Source: Bradyrhizobium sp. MOS003
GTDB lineage: Bacteria; Pseudomonadota; Alphaproteobacteria; Rhizobiales; Xanthobacteraceae
Assembly (NCBI RefSeq): GCF_003020125.1
Contig: NZ_PYFW01000011.1
Coordinates: forward strand, 62,001-126,000
Direction: 5' to 3'
Length of the DNA stretch: 64,000 bases
The stretch's first letter is position 1, and the number at the start of each line of letters is the position of its first letter. Shown here one piece after another: positions 26,620-34,910 of this stretch. The notes under the pieces are model-generated. The model searched no databases and was not told the origin of the DNA. It saw only the letters and a list, made by a program, of their open reading frames with translations. Made by a program: the position numbers and the translations under genes.

Positions 26620-29600
26620 TCAAAGCTGCTGCACGTCAACCACGCCCGCGACCGCCTTGATCGCGCCGGCGATCTGCGGCGAGACCTTGAAGCGGCCGGG
26701 CAGCTTCATCTCGACCTCGGTCTCGAGGTCGAGCATCATCACCAGCGAGACCTCGCCGTCTCCATTGGAGCGCGGCGCAATGCCGGGACTGCCGACTTTC
26801 GGCGCGGCACCGTTCGCGGCGGCCATGTCGGGGCCGGCCAGACGCTTGGCGATCGAGTCCAGCGGCTTGGTATCGCGCACGAAGATGCGCAGGCCCTTCT
26901 GCGTCTTGGCGGCAGCGTCATCCAGCGGCTCGGCATGCAGCACGCGGGCGCGGACGTCCTCGCCCTGCAGCTCCGCACCAAGCTGCAGCAGCACGGCGGC
27001 GCCCGGCTCCAGCACGTCGCGATATTGCGCGAGGCCTTCGGAGAACAGCACCGCCTCGAAATGGCCGGTGGGATCCGAAAGCCCCATGATGCCCATCTTG
27101 TTGCCGGTCTTGGTGCGCCGCTCCATGCGCGAGACCACGGTGGCCGCGACCTTGCCGGCGGTGGCACCGGTCTTCACCGCGCGCGAGAACTCGGCCCATG
27201 ACTGCACCCGCAGCCGCTTCAGCACGGTGGCGTAATCGTCGAGCGGATGGCCCGACAGGAAGAAGCCGACGGCGTCATATTCACGGCGGAGCTTTTCGGC
27301 CGGCAGCCACGGCTCGATCTGCGGCAGCATGATGGTCGGCGCATCCGCCGACATGCCGAACATGTCGTTCTGGCCGATGGTCTCGGCCTGGTGCGCGCGC
27401 TGGCAGGCGGCCAGGATCGAATCCGCTCCCGCAAACACACGCGCGCGGTTCGGCTCCAGCGTGTCGAAGGCGCCGGCGGCGGCGAGACTCTCGATGATCC
27501 GCTTGTTGATCGCGCGCGGATTGACCCGTGCCGCGAAGTCGGCGAGCGAGGTGAACAATCCCCGCTTGGCGCGCTCCTCGATGATCTGCTCGATCGCCTG
27601 GATGCCGACGCCCTTCAGCGCCGCGAGCGCGTAGTAGATGACCTTGTCACCCACCTCGAAGGTCGCGCCGGAACGGTTGATGTTCGGCGGCTCGACCTTG
27701 ATGCCGAGGCGCTGCGCCTCGGCGCGGAATTCGGAGAGTTTGTCGGTGTTGTTCAGATCGAGCGTCATCGACGCCGCGATGAACTCCACCGGATAATGCG
27801 CCTTCATGTAGGCAGTGTGATAGGACACCAGCGCATAGGCCGCCGCGTGGCTCTTGTTGAAGCCGTAGTCGGCGAACTTGGCGAGCAGCTCGAAGATGGT
27901 CTCGGCCTGCCCCTTCGGCACGCCGTTCTTGACCGCGCCTGCGACGAAGATGTCGCGCTGCTTGTCCATCTCGGCGCGGATCTTCTTGCCCATGGCGCGG
28001 CGCAGCAGGTCGGCGTCGCCGAGCGAATAGCCCGACATCACCTGCGCGATCTGCATCACCTGCTCCTGGTAGATGATGACGCCGAAGGTTTCCTTGAGGA
28101 TCGGCTCCAGCACGGGATGCAGATATTCCGGCTCCTCGTCGCCGTGCTTGCGCGCGCAATAGGTCGGGATGTTCGCCATCGGACCCGGGCGATAAAGCGC
28201 CACCAGCGCGATGATGTCCTCGAAACGGTCCGGCCGCATGTCGACCAGCGCGCGCCGCATACCCTGGCTTTCAACCTGGAACACGCCGACCACCTCGCCG
28301 CGCGCCAGCATCTGGTAGCTCTCGGCATCGTCGATCGGCAGCGTGGCGAGATCGACGTCGATGTTGCGCGGCTTGAGCAGCTTGCAGGCGACGTCGAGCA
28401 CGGTCAGCGTCTTCAGGCCGAGGAAGTCGAACTTGACGAGGCCCGCGGGCTCGACCCATTTCATGTTGAACTGGGTCACCGGCATGTCGGATTTGGGATC
28501 GCGGTAGAGCGGCACGAGCTCGCTCAAGGGCCGATCGCCGATCACGATGCCGGCCGCATGCGTCGAGGCGTGGCGAGTCAGACCCTCGAGGCGCTGGGCA
28601 ATGTCGAAGGCGCGCGCCACCACCGGATCCTCGTCGCGGAACGCCTGCAGTTTTGGCTCGCTCTCGATCGCGGCGGCGAGCGTCACGGGTGCCGCCGGAT
28701 TTTGCGGCACCAGCTTGGTCAGCTTGTCGACCTGGCCATAGGGCATCTGCAGCACGCGGCCGACGTCGCGCAGCACGCCGCGCGCCTGCAGCGTTCCGAA
28801 AGTGATGATCTGCGCGACCTGGTCGCGGCCGTAGCGCTGCTGCACATACTGGATCACCTCGCCGCGGCGGTCCTGGCAGAAGTCGATGTCGAAGTCGGGC
28901 ATCGAGACGCGTTCGGGATTGAGGAAGCGCTCGAACAGCAGGCCGAACTTGATCGGGTCGAGGTCCGTGATGGTCAGCGCCCAGGCAACCAGCGAGCCTG
29001 CGCCGGAGCCGCGGCCCGGTCCGACCGGAATGCCCTGGCCCTTCGCCCATTTGATGAAGTCGGACACGATCAGGAAGTAGCCCGCGTATTTCATCCGCAG
29101 GATGACGTCGAGCTCGAACGCCAGGCGCTTGCTGTAATCCTCGTCCGTCATGCCCTGCGACAGGCCGTGGACCCGCAGGCGGTTCGCGAGCCCCTCCTCC
29201 GCCTGGCGCTTCAGTTCCGCCGCCTCGACTGCGGCGGCGTCCGAGCTCTGCGCAGCGCCGACGGTGAAGAACGGCAGGATCGGCTTGCGCGTCATCGGGC
29301 GGAACGAGCAGCGCTCGGCGATCTCCACCGTCGAGGCCAGCGCTTCCGGAATGTCGGCGAACAGCACGGCCATCTCGGCGCGCGTCTTGAAGCGATGATC
29401 GGGGGTGAGCTGCTCGCGCTCTGTCTCGGCGATCAGCCGCCCGCCGGCGATGCAGAGCAGCGCGTCATGCGCCTCGTAATCGTCGGCCGCGGCGAAATAC
29501 GGCTCGTTGGTCGCGACCAGCGGCAGTCCCTTGGCGTAGGCGAGGTCGATCAGGCCGCTTTCGACCCGCCGCTCCTTCTCGGTGTTGTGACGCTGCAATT

Positions 29601-30123
29601 CGATGTAGAGGCGGTCGCCGAACAGGCCGGCCAGACGCTCGCAACGCAAGCCGGCGAGTTCGGAATAACCGCCGGCAAGCGCCAGCGAGATGGGCCCGTC
29701 CGGCCCGCCCGTCAGCGCGATCAGACCCTCGGTCTCACCCTCGAACCAGTCGAACTTGATGAACGGCGCATGGCTGTCGGGCGTCTCCAGGAACGCGCGC
29801 GAGTTCAGCCGCATCAGGCTGCGATAGCCGCGCTCCTGCGCGGCCAGCAGCACCACGCGCGACGGTCCCATCGCGTTGCGCGCATTCGGGTCCTGGTCGC
29901 CGAAATCGATCGCCAACTCGCAGCCGACGATCGGCTGGATGCCGGAGCCCGCCATCTTGTCGGAAAATTCCAGCGCCCCGAACAGATTATCGGTGTCGGT
30001 CAGCGCCAGAGCCGGCTGATGGTCCTTCTTGGCAAGCTCGGCCAGCTTGGCGATCTTGATCGAGCCCTTGAGCAGCGAATAGGCCGAGTGAACGTGAAGG
30101 TGGACAAATCCGGCGCTCGGCAT
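26620..30123 (-). CDS. dnaE: DNA polymerase III alpha subunit
   Basis: Replicative polymerase catalytic subunit, 1167 residues. The N-terminal PHP domain starts FVHLHVHSAYSLLKGSIKI; the palm carries GPGRGSGAGSLVAW and the catalytic aspartates PDFDIDFCQDRRG (~res. 400); the finger and beta-binding regions follow (SHAAAYALVSYHTAYMKAHYP), and a C-terminal OB domain (~res. 980-1080: GKVAATVVSRMERRTKTGNKMG) precedes the tail. Length and motifs fit DnaE1 rather than the error-prone DnaE2. The upstream 32-aa gene on the same strand ends 222 bases before. Confidence 0.97.
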   Translation of the reverse strand: MPSAGFVHLHVHSAYSLLKGSIKIAKLAELAKKDHQPALALTDTDNLFGALEFSDKMAGSGIQPIVGCELAIDFGDQDPNARNAMGPSRVVLLAAQERGYRSLMRLNSRAFLETPDSHAPFIKFDWFEGETEGLIALTGGPDGPISLALAGGYSELAGLRCERLAGLFGDRLYIELQRHNTEKERRVESGLIDLAYAKGLPLVATNEPYFAAADDYEAHDALLCIAGGRLIAETEREQLTPDHRFKTRAEMAVLFADIPEALASTVEIAERCSFRPMTRKPILPFFTVGAAQSSDAAAVEAAELKRQAEEGLANRLRVHGLSQGMTDEDYSKRLAFELDVILRMKYAGYFLIVSDFIKWAKGQGIPVGPGRGSGAGSLVAWALTITDLDPIKFGLLFERFLNPERVSMPDFDIDFCQDRRGEVIQYVQQRYGRDQVAQIITFGTLQARGVLRDVGRVLQMPYGQVDKLTKLVPQNPAAPVTLAAAIESEPKLQAFRDEDPVVARAFDIAQRLEGLTRHASTHAAGIVIGDRPLSELVPLYRDPKSDMPVTQFNMKWVEPAGLVKFDFLGLKTLTVLDVACKLLKPRNIDVDLATLPIDDAESYQMLARGEVVGVFQVESQGMRRALVDMRPDRFEDIIALVALYRPGPMANIPTYCARKHGDEEPEYLHPVLEPILKETFGVIIYQEQVMQIAQVMSGYSLGDADLLRRAMGKKIRAEMDKQRDIFVAGAVKNGVPKGQAETIFELLAKFADYGFNKSHAAAYALVSYHTAYMKAHYPVEFIAASMTLDLNNTDKLSEFRAEAQRLGIKVEPPNINRSGATFEVGDKVIYYALAALKGVGIQAIEQIIEERAKRGLFTSLADFAARVNPRAINKRIIESLAAAGAFDTLEPNRARVFAGADSILAACQRAHQAETIGQNDMFGMSADAPTIMLPQIEPWLPAEKLRREYDAVGFFLSGHPLDDYATVLKRLRVQSWAEFSRAVKTGATAGKVAATVVSRMERRTKTGNKMGIMGLSDPTGHFEAVLFSEGLAQYRDVLEPGAAVLLQLGAELQGEDVRARVLHAEPLDDAAAKTQKGLRIFVRDTKPLDSIAKRLAGPDMAAANGAAPKVGSPGIAPRSNGDGEVSLVMMLDLETEVEMKLPGRFKVSPQIAGAIKAVAGVVDVQQL

Positions 30124-30345
30124 GGTCGCGTGACGGCCTCTGGCAGATGGAATGGAGCGGTCGCCGGCACCAGGGGAATGTCAGGGAGATCAATCGGAGG
30201 ATCCCGCCCCGCCGTCCACCGCCTTTGCCGACTCGCCCCGTAATGGTGGGGCGTCACCGCGCCAGAGTCCACGCCGGAGCGGCCGCTTCGCCGCGTCGTC
30301 CTGCTTATCCCCAAGGACGACTGCGGTTCACCCCGAGCCGTGGAG

Positions 30346-30444
30346 TCAGAGCTGCGGTATGACTTGGGCCCAGATCGCGATCATCCCGACGAACAGCGTG
30401 ATCGACGCCAGTGCGGCCGCCTCTTCCACGAAAACCCTGAACAT
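30346..30444 (-). CDS. 32-residue single-helix membrane protein under LexA-type boxes
   Basis: An open frame starting at ATG 30444 (MFRVFVEEAA...) encodes 32 residues: a short amphipathic N-terminus with two Glu, then one hydrophobic helix (~res. 11-27: ALASITLFVGMIAIWA) and a VIPQL end. A GGGAG Shine-Dalgarno sits 6 bases before the ATG. The start is only 18 bases from a pair of GTTC-N7-GTTC boxes, the alphaproteobacterial LexA operator pattern. Size, topology and control recall SidA of Caulobacter, a 29-residue SOS-induced inner-membrane inhibitor of division; functional equivalence is inference. It might also be a replication- or membrane-stress peptide linked to dnaE downstream. Confidence 0.7.
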   Translation of the reverse strand: MFRVFVEEAAALASITLFVGMIAIWAQVIPQL

Positions 30445-30461
30445 GGCTTGCTCCCTTGTTG

Positions 30462-30494
30462 GAACGTATGAAGAACATTGTTCTTATTTTGTTC
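30462..30494. promoter_or_regulatory. Pair of inverted LexA (SOS) boxes
   Basis: GAAC-N7-GAAC at 30462-30476 and GTTC-N7-GTTC at 30480-30494, i.e. two alphaproteobacterial LexA boxes facing each other with a 3-base gap; the centre reads GAACATTGTTC, a perfect inverted repeat. The element is AT-rich in a GC-rich genome and lies directly upstream of the 32-aa gene, so LexA bound here should block its promoter. Confidence 0.75.
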
Positions 30495-30559
30495 TAAGGA
30501 GTCAAGCGCGGCGGACGACCTCCAATGGCAATGGTTAACTCGCTGAATTCACATAATAA

Positions 30560-30587
30560 AAAAGCCCCAGCCAAGGCCGGGGCTTTT
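30560..30587 (-). terminator. Intrinsic terminator of the outer-membrane protein gene
   Basis: AAAAGCCCC (30560-30568) pairs with GGGGCTTTT (30579-30587). Read on the minus strand, the GC stem is followed by TTTTTTATTATG. It lies 30 bases past the stop of the outer-membrane barrel gene and is a classic Rho-independent terminator. Confidence 0.88.
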
Positions 30588-30617
30588 CGACGATCGCTCG
30601 AAGCCGAGCGATCAGTC

Positions 30618-31340
30618 TTAGTAACGGCCGAGCATCGGGCCGCCGAACTTGTAGTTCAGGCGAACGAGGCCCATGTCGACGTCCTGCTTGACGTTGACCG
30701 CCAGAACACCGCCCGGACCGGTCAGGTTGCGGTCGTTGCCACCGAGGAAGATGTGGTTGTACTCGGCGCCGATCGACCAGTTCGGGGCGAAACCGAACTC
30801 GAGGCCCGCGCCGACAGTGCCACCCCAACGGGTGTCGTTGGCCGATGCCAGCGAGACGCCGCCGAACGAAGCGTCGTACTTGGTGCCGACCACAGCCGCA
30901 CCGCCCTTGACGTAGAGCAGCACGTTGTTCCAGGCGTAACCGACCTGGCCGGTGATCAGACCGAACGAATCGATCTTGGTGTTGTTGGTGAAGCCGGTGA
31001 TCGCGCCGACATGGCTGCCCGAGAAGTCGGCCCAGTTGCCCTGGCCTTCCACGCCGAACACGAACTGGCCGGACTGCCAGCGATAGCCGATCTGGCCACC
31101 GACGGTGCCACCGGTTGCATCGTGCGAACCATCACGACCGAAGCCCACCAGGTCCCATTTCGCGTGCGACGAACCGCCGCCGCCGTTGATACCGATATAG
31201 AAGCCGCTCCAGTCATAAATCGCAGCGACCATCGCAGGCGCCTTGGTGTAAGGCCGTGCTGCGAGATCAGCAGCAAGCGCCGGCGCGGTCGCGCCGAGCG
31301 CGACGAGGCTCACAGCCGCAAGCAACAAGTTCTTATTCAT
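30618..31340 (-). CDS. Outer-membrane beta-barrel protein, Omp25/31-like
   Basis: Protein of 240 residues with a clear signal peptide (MNKNLLLAAVSLVALGATAPALA) and an eight-strand barrel typical of rhizobial Omp25/Omp31/RopB-like proteins: repeated GFYIGINGGGG, GYRWQSGQFVFGVEGQGNW, GYAWNNVLLYVKGGAAV, and a terminal YKFGGPMLGRY strand. Probably a structural surface protein rather than a channel. It has its own strong terminator downstream. A second protein of the same class is encoded at 41922-42731. Confidence 0.88.
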   Translation of the reverse strand: MNKNLLLAAVSLVALGATAPALAADLAARPYTKAPAMVAAIYDWSGFYIGINGGGGSSHAKWDLVGFGRDGSHDATGGTVGGQIGYRWQSGQFVFGVEGQGNWADFSGSHVGAITGFTNNTKIDSFGLITGQVGYAWNNVLLYVKGGAAVVGTKYDASFGGVSLASANDTRWGGTVGAGLEFGFAPNWSIGAEYNHIFLGGNDRNLTGPGGVLAVNVKQDVDMGLVRLNYKFGGPMLGRY

Positions 31341-31593
31341 TTGAGTCCCGTTCCAGTTTCGTCGTGAGGCCCCCAGGCCGTGGGGTGGTCATAACAGCGA
31401 TCGATGGAATTGCTGTAACCACGCCGCAACAGTTGGTTCGAAAGGACCTTGCGCTTAACGTATGTTTATCGGCAGGTGCGCGGAACTCCTTTGAAACAAG
31501 TGTTTTCACGAGTTCCATTGTCGGCTACGGAACACGAGCATCATGCACGCGACGTCAACATTGCCCGCACATTCGCGTGATAGAGGATTTGAA

Positions 31594-31914
31594 ATGCGCA
31601 GACGAGTTGCCCTCCCCATTGTCGCCACACTTTCGCTCGCACTCGCCACATTTGCACTCGTGTCGAGCGTTCCCACACCTGCACGCGCGTTCGGAACGCA
31701 CCATCCCTTCTGCCTCACCGGCGATGAATGGCCGGGCCTGAGCAATTGCAGGTTCGACACCTACGCGCAGTGTCAGGCGAGCGCATCGGGACGCGCGCTG
31801 ACCTGCATCGCCAATCCGTATTTCGCCGGTCAAAGCGACGACCCCTACGCCTACCAGAATCGTCCGCGCGCGCAGACGCCGGGTTATTCGCCCCGCTACT
31901 ACCTGCCGCGCTGA
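31594..31914 (+). CDS. Exported DUF3551 protein, copy 1
   Basis: 106 residues from ATG 31594 (MRRRVALPIV): signal peptide (~res. 5-32, ending ARA), then the DUF3551 core HPFCLTGDEWPGLSNCRFDTYAQCQASASG followed by TCIANPYF, with four conserved cysteines likely to form two disulfides. The tail is Tyr/Pro-rich. These small periplasmic proteins are numerous in Bradyrhizobium and have no known function. The next gene, one base after the stop, is a paralogue. Confidence 0.82.
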   Translation: MRRRVALPIVATLSLALATFALVSSVPTPARAFGTHHPFCLTGDEWPGLSNCRFDTYAQCQASASGRALTCIANPYFAGQSDDPYAYQNRPRAQTPGYSPRYYLPR

Positions 31915-31915
31915 G

Positions 31916-32164
31916 ATGCGCAGCGCGCGCCTCGCACTAGTCGTAACCGGCCTGCTCCTGGCCGGCGGAACTGCACGCGCGCAGACCTACGATCCGAGCT
32001 ATCCCGTGTGCATGCAGATCTACGGCCCCGTCGGCTATTTCGACTGCCGCTACGACACGCTCGAACAGTGCCGATATCTCGCCGTCGGGCGTTCGGCGAC
32101 ATGCGTGGTGAACCCCTATTTCCCGACGAAGAAGCCCACGCGCCGACCGAGGCCGGCCAACTAG
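31916..32164 (+). CDS. Exported DUF3551 protein, copy 2
   Basis: 82 residues: signal peptide (MRSARLALVVTGLLLAGGTARA) then YPVCMQIYGPVGYFDCRYDTLEQCRYLAVGRSATCVVNPYF, the same four-Cys DUF3551 pattern as the preceding gene with a different first half and a basic tail (KKPTRRPRP). ATG 31916 follows the previous stop with a single base between, so the pair is co-translated. Confidence 0.82.
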   Translation: MRSARLALVVTGLLLAGGTARAQTYDPSYPVCMQIYGPVGYFDCRYDTLEQCRYLAVGRSATCVVNPYFPTKKPTRRPRPAN

Positions 32165-32318
32165 TGCGGGCGCATGCGGGACGCTGATATGCAGTCGGGG
32201 CTTCGCAGGTGCTCCGGTGTTGACGCAGGCTGATGCGGGTTTAAGTACGACGGACAAATCTTGCAGGGTGGCGACGTTTGCTGGGCTGGCTCCCGTTGAC
32301 GCCACCAATGCAGGACAC

Positions 32319-33626
32319 ATGACGATTTCGCCTCAAGCGACCTCGCGCCGCGCAAAACCGACTTCGGCTTCCGCGCCCCCTCACCTCGCCATCGTCCTGT
32401 TCTCGCTCGCCATGGGCGGCTTTGCGATCGGAACCACCGAATTCGCGTCGATGAGCCTGCTGCCGTTCTTCGCCGCCGACCTCGGTGTGGACGAGCCGAC
32501 GGCGGGACACGCGATCAGCGCCTATGCGCTCGGCGTGGTGCTGGGCGCGCCGCTGATCGCCGTGCTTGGCGCGCGGTTCGCGCGGCGCACGCAACTGCTG
32601 GTGCTGATGGCCGTGTTCGCGCTCGGCAATGCGCTCACCGCGCTGGCACCCGGCTTTGGCTCCATGATCGCGGCCCGCTTCCTCGCAGGGCTGCCGCACG
32701 GTGCCTATTTCGGCATCGCCGCCCTCGTCGCCGCCTCGCTGGTTCCGCAACATCGTCGCTCGCAGGCGATCGGCCAGGTGATGCTCGGCCTGACCTCTGC
32801 CACCATCATCGGTGTGCCCCTGGCCAATCTGATCGGCCAGGCGGCCGGCTGGCGCGCGAGCTTCAGCCTGGTGTCGGTGCTGGCGCTGCTCACGATGTTG
32901 TTGTGCGCCCTGTTCGCGCCACGGGATCAGGCTGGCAGGTCGGATCCGCTGCGCGAGCTCGGCGCGCTCGGAAGCGGCCGCGTCTGGATCACGCTGGCGA
33001 TCGGCGCCATCGGGTTCGGCGGCATGTTCGCCGTCTACACGTATCTGGCGACGACGCTGATCGAAGTCACCAAGGTCAGCCCGGCCGTCATTCCGTTCTT
33101 CCTCGCGGTGTTCGGCATCGGGGCTACGCTCGGCAACCTGATCGTGCCGCGCTTTGCCGACCGCGCCTTGATGCCGACCGCGGGCTGCATCCTGCTGCTG
33201 GCAGCCGTGGCGCTGCTGGTGTTTCCTCTTGTCGCCGGCAATGTCTGGCTGCTCGCGATCGACATCTTCGCGATCGGCGCCAGCGTCTCGCTCGGCGCCA
33301 TCCTGCAGACGCGGCTGATGGACGTGGCCGGAGACGCGCAGGCGCTTGCCGCAGCGCTGAACCATTCGGCGTTCAACACCGCCAATGCGCTCGGCCCGTT
33401 CCTCGGCGGCCTGGCCATCCGCGAGGGGTTCGGCTGGACCTCCACCGGTCCCGTCGGCGCCGCGCTGGCGCTGCTCGGATTCCTGATCTGGATCGTCGCC
33501 TGGCGCGACAGCCGATCCGCTCCGACTGAGATCGCATCGCGCAGCGATACCGCATCGCTGGCGAACGCGCCGCCGCTGGCGCCGGACCATAGCCGCTCAG
33601 ATCCTGCCAGAAATCCGGTGGGCTAG
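32319..33626 (+). CDS. MFS drug/sugar exporter (DHA1-like)
   Basis: Major facilitator protein of 435 residues with 12 predicted membrane helices. The start MTISPQATSR (32319) leaves ~30 polar residues before helix 1 (LAIVLFSLAMGGFAIGTTEFASMSLLPF), a segment characteristic of the AraJ/YdhP-type DHA1 family; helix 4-5 region has RFLAGLPHGAYFG. Most likely an efflux pump for a small hydrophilic or drug-like substrate; the substrate is not determinable. Confidence 0.88.
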   Translation: MTISPQATSRRAKPTSASAPPHLAIVLFSLAMGGFAIGTTEFASMSLLPFFAADLGVDEPTAGHAISAYALGVVLGAPLIAVLGARFARRTQLLVLMAVFALGNALTALAPGFGSMIAARFLAGLPHGAYFGIAALVAASLVPQHRRSQAIGQVMLGLTSATIIGVPLANLIGQAAGWRASFSLVSVLALLTMLLCALFAPRDQAGRSDPLRELGALGSGRVWITLAIGAIGFGGMFAVYTYLATTLIEVTKVSPAVIPFFLAVFGIGATLGNLIVPRFADRALMPTAGCILLLAAVALLVFPLVAGNVWLLAIDIFAIGASVSLGAILQTRLMDVAGDAQALAAALNHSAFNTANALGPFLGGLAIREGFGWTSTGPVGAALALLGFLIWIVAWRDSRSAPTEIASRSDTASLANAPPLAPDHSRSDPARNPVG

Positions 33627-33633
33627 AGCCTGA

Positions 33634-33650
33634 AGCGGACGCCGTCCGCT
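33634..33650. terminator. Hairpin between convergent MFS and HD-domain genes
   Basis: Perfect 7-bp stem AGCGGAC/GTCCGCT with loop GCC, overlapping the last base of the HD gene's stop codon. It is placed to serve both converging transcripts but has no long U run on either side. Confidence 0.4.
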
Positions 33651-34288
33651 CAGCTTTGCCAAGGCGTGTTGCGGATGCGCGTGCACGCGTTCGGCTTGCG
33701 GAAGCCGGGATCGTGATCCTCGATGTAGTCGAAATTGACCGTCCCGAATGTGGTCTGCGGCTTCTTCAGGGCTGAACACGTCTGAACCTTGAGGAAGTCG
33801 TTCTTGAAGTCTCCGCGCGGAAACGCTGATATCACCTGGTCACGCTGCTCCGGCGAGTAATCGTCATATCCAATACCGACGACGTCCACCAGAACGCCTG
33901 CGTTGGTGAGAGCGATCTCCGGCCTCATATATTGCGGGATGCCCGGCGTGGTGTGCAGCGCGACGGCTTCCCATACCAGATCGGCTTGCGGCTCGGCGAT
34001 ACCGCGCGCCCGGAGAAACTCACGCGCAGCGTCGGCTCCGTCGACCTCAAATCGCTTTGTCTGCGTGTGGTAGTGATCGACGAGGCCGAGATCGTGAAAC
34101 AGCGCCGCTACATAGAGTAGTTCCGAATCGAACTTCAGATTCTGACGCAGCCCCTTCATCGCGCCGAACACGTAGACGCGAACCGAATGGTTGAACAGCA
34201 TGTCGTCTTCGTAGCTGCGTACCAGCTCGGCGGCTTCGCGCGCCAACTGACTGTCCGGGATCTGGACGCCGGAAATCACGTTCATCAT
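33650..34288 (-). CDS. HD-domain hydrolase, cyanamide-hydratase-like
   Basis: 212 residues from ATG 34288, with AGGAG 8 bases upstream. Metal ligands of the HD fold are visible: HSVRVYVFG (His), LFHDLGLVDHY (HD pair) and a later Asp in LVDVVG. The ordering resembles the Ddi2/cyanamide hydratase subgroup (AALFHDLGL...FEVDGADAAREF...ALHTTPGIP). The exact reaction is unknown. It is downstream of the AhpD-like gene (43-base gap) and both diverge from a MocR regulator. Confidence 0.8.
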   Translation of the reverse strand: MMNVISGVQIPDSQLAREAAELVRSYEDDMLFNHSVRVYVFGAMKGLRQNLKFDSELLYVAALFHDLGLVDHYHTQTKRFEVDGADAAREFLRARGIAEPQADLVWEAVALHTTPGIPQYMRPEIALTNAGVLVDVVGIGYDDYSPEQRDQVISAFPRGDFKNDFLKVQTCSALKKPQTTFGTVNFDYIEDHDPGFRKPNACTRIRNTPWQS

Positions 34289-34331
34289 CTTCGATCTCCT
34301 GCTTTGCGTTCGGTTGATGCCGCGTGAGCCA

Positions 34332-34793
34332 TCAGGCGGCCTTCTCGAGCGCGGCCTGCGGCGTATTTCGGAAGCTGATCGACATGCGATTGTACGCATT
34401 CATCAGACTGATTGCGATTGTGAGATCGACGAGTTCGCGCTCGCTGAAGACGTTGCGTGCGGCTTGATAGGCTTCATCCGGAACGTTGGTCTCGGCAACG
34501 CGGGTAACAGTCTCGGCCCATTCCAGGGCCGCGCGCTCGCGTTCGTCGAAGAGATTGCCCGCCTCGGCCCATGCCTGCAGCAGCGCGAGCTTTTCGACCT
34601 TCACGCCGCTCTTCAACAGATCGCGCGTATGCATGTCGAGGCAATAGGCACAGTTGTTGATCTGTGAAATGCGCAGGTAAACGAGCGTGACAAGCGTTCC
34701 AGGCAACCCACTCTGGGTGACATAGCCGTAGACCCCGCCCAGCGCCTTCGCGCCGGCCGGTGCGATGTGGTTGTAGTTGAGACGTTCACTCAT
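34332..34793 (-). CDS. AhpD/carboxymuconolactone decarboxylase-family peroxidase
   Basis: 153-residue all-helical protein with the redox motif CAYC-LDM-H (CxxC-x3-H), the hallmark of AhpD-like alkylhydroperoxidases, and a conserved Glu upstream region in the AhpD core. Probably reduces peroxides or reactive adducts using a disulfide partner. Start at 34793, 118 bases from the divergent MocR gene, whose regulator probably controls it. Confidence 0.85.
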   Translation of the reverse strand: MSERLNYNHIAPAGAKALGGVYGYVTQSGLPGTLVTLVYLRISQINNCAYCLDMHTRDLLKSGVKVEKLALLQAWAEAGNLFDERERAALEWAETVTRVAETNVPDEAYQAARNVFSERELVDLTIAISLMNAYNRMSISFRNTPQAALEKAA

Positions 34794-34864
34794 CTGATGA
34801 CTCCCTGATGATCGGAGGAGATCAAAGCTCCCTCTTCACTCCCTCAGATGTCCCTCGCCTGGTT

Positions 34865-34898
34865 CACAAAAAAGCACCAAGAACGCACAAAACTTGTG
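34865..34898. promoter_or_regulatory. Candidate operator between AhpD-like and MocR genes
   Basis: CACAAAA occurs at 34865-34871 and again at 34886-34892, exactly 21 bases (two helical turns) apart; the second copy begins a perfect inverted repeat CACAA-AAC-TTGTG (34886-34898). Direct repeats of this spacing are typical for MocR/PdxR-family operators. It lies 13 bases before the mocR ATG. Confidence 0.5.
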
Positions 34899-34910
34899 TA
34901 CCATGGGGCA

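Noticed and set aside
27247..30243. 998-codon open frame on + strand opposite dnaE
   Set aside because: It is the antisense shadow of a GC-rich gene: Arg/Asp/His-rich composition, no family features, no Shine-Dalgarno, while the minus strand encodes an intact DnaE.
30525..31367. + strand frame starting before the barrel terminator
   Set aside because: It reads through the terminator and the antisense of the barrel gene; no coding signs.
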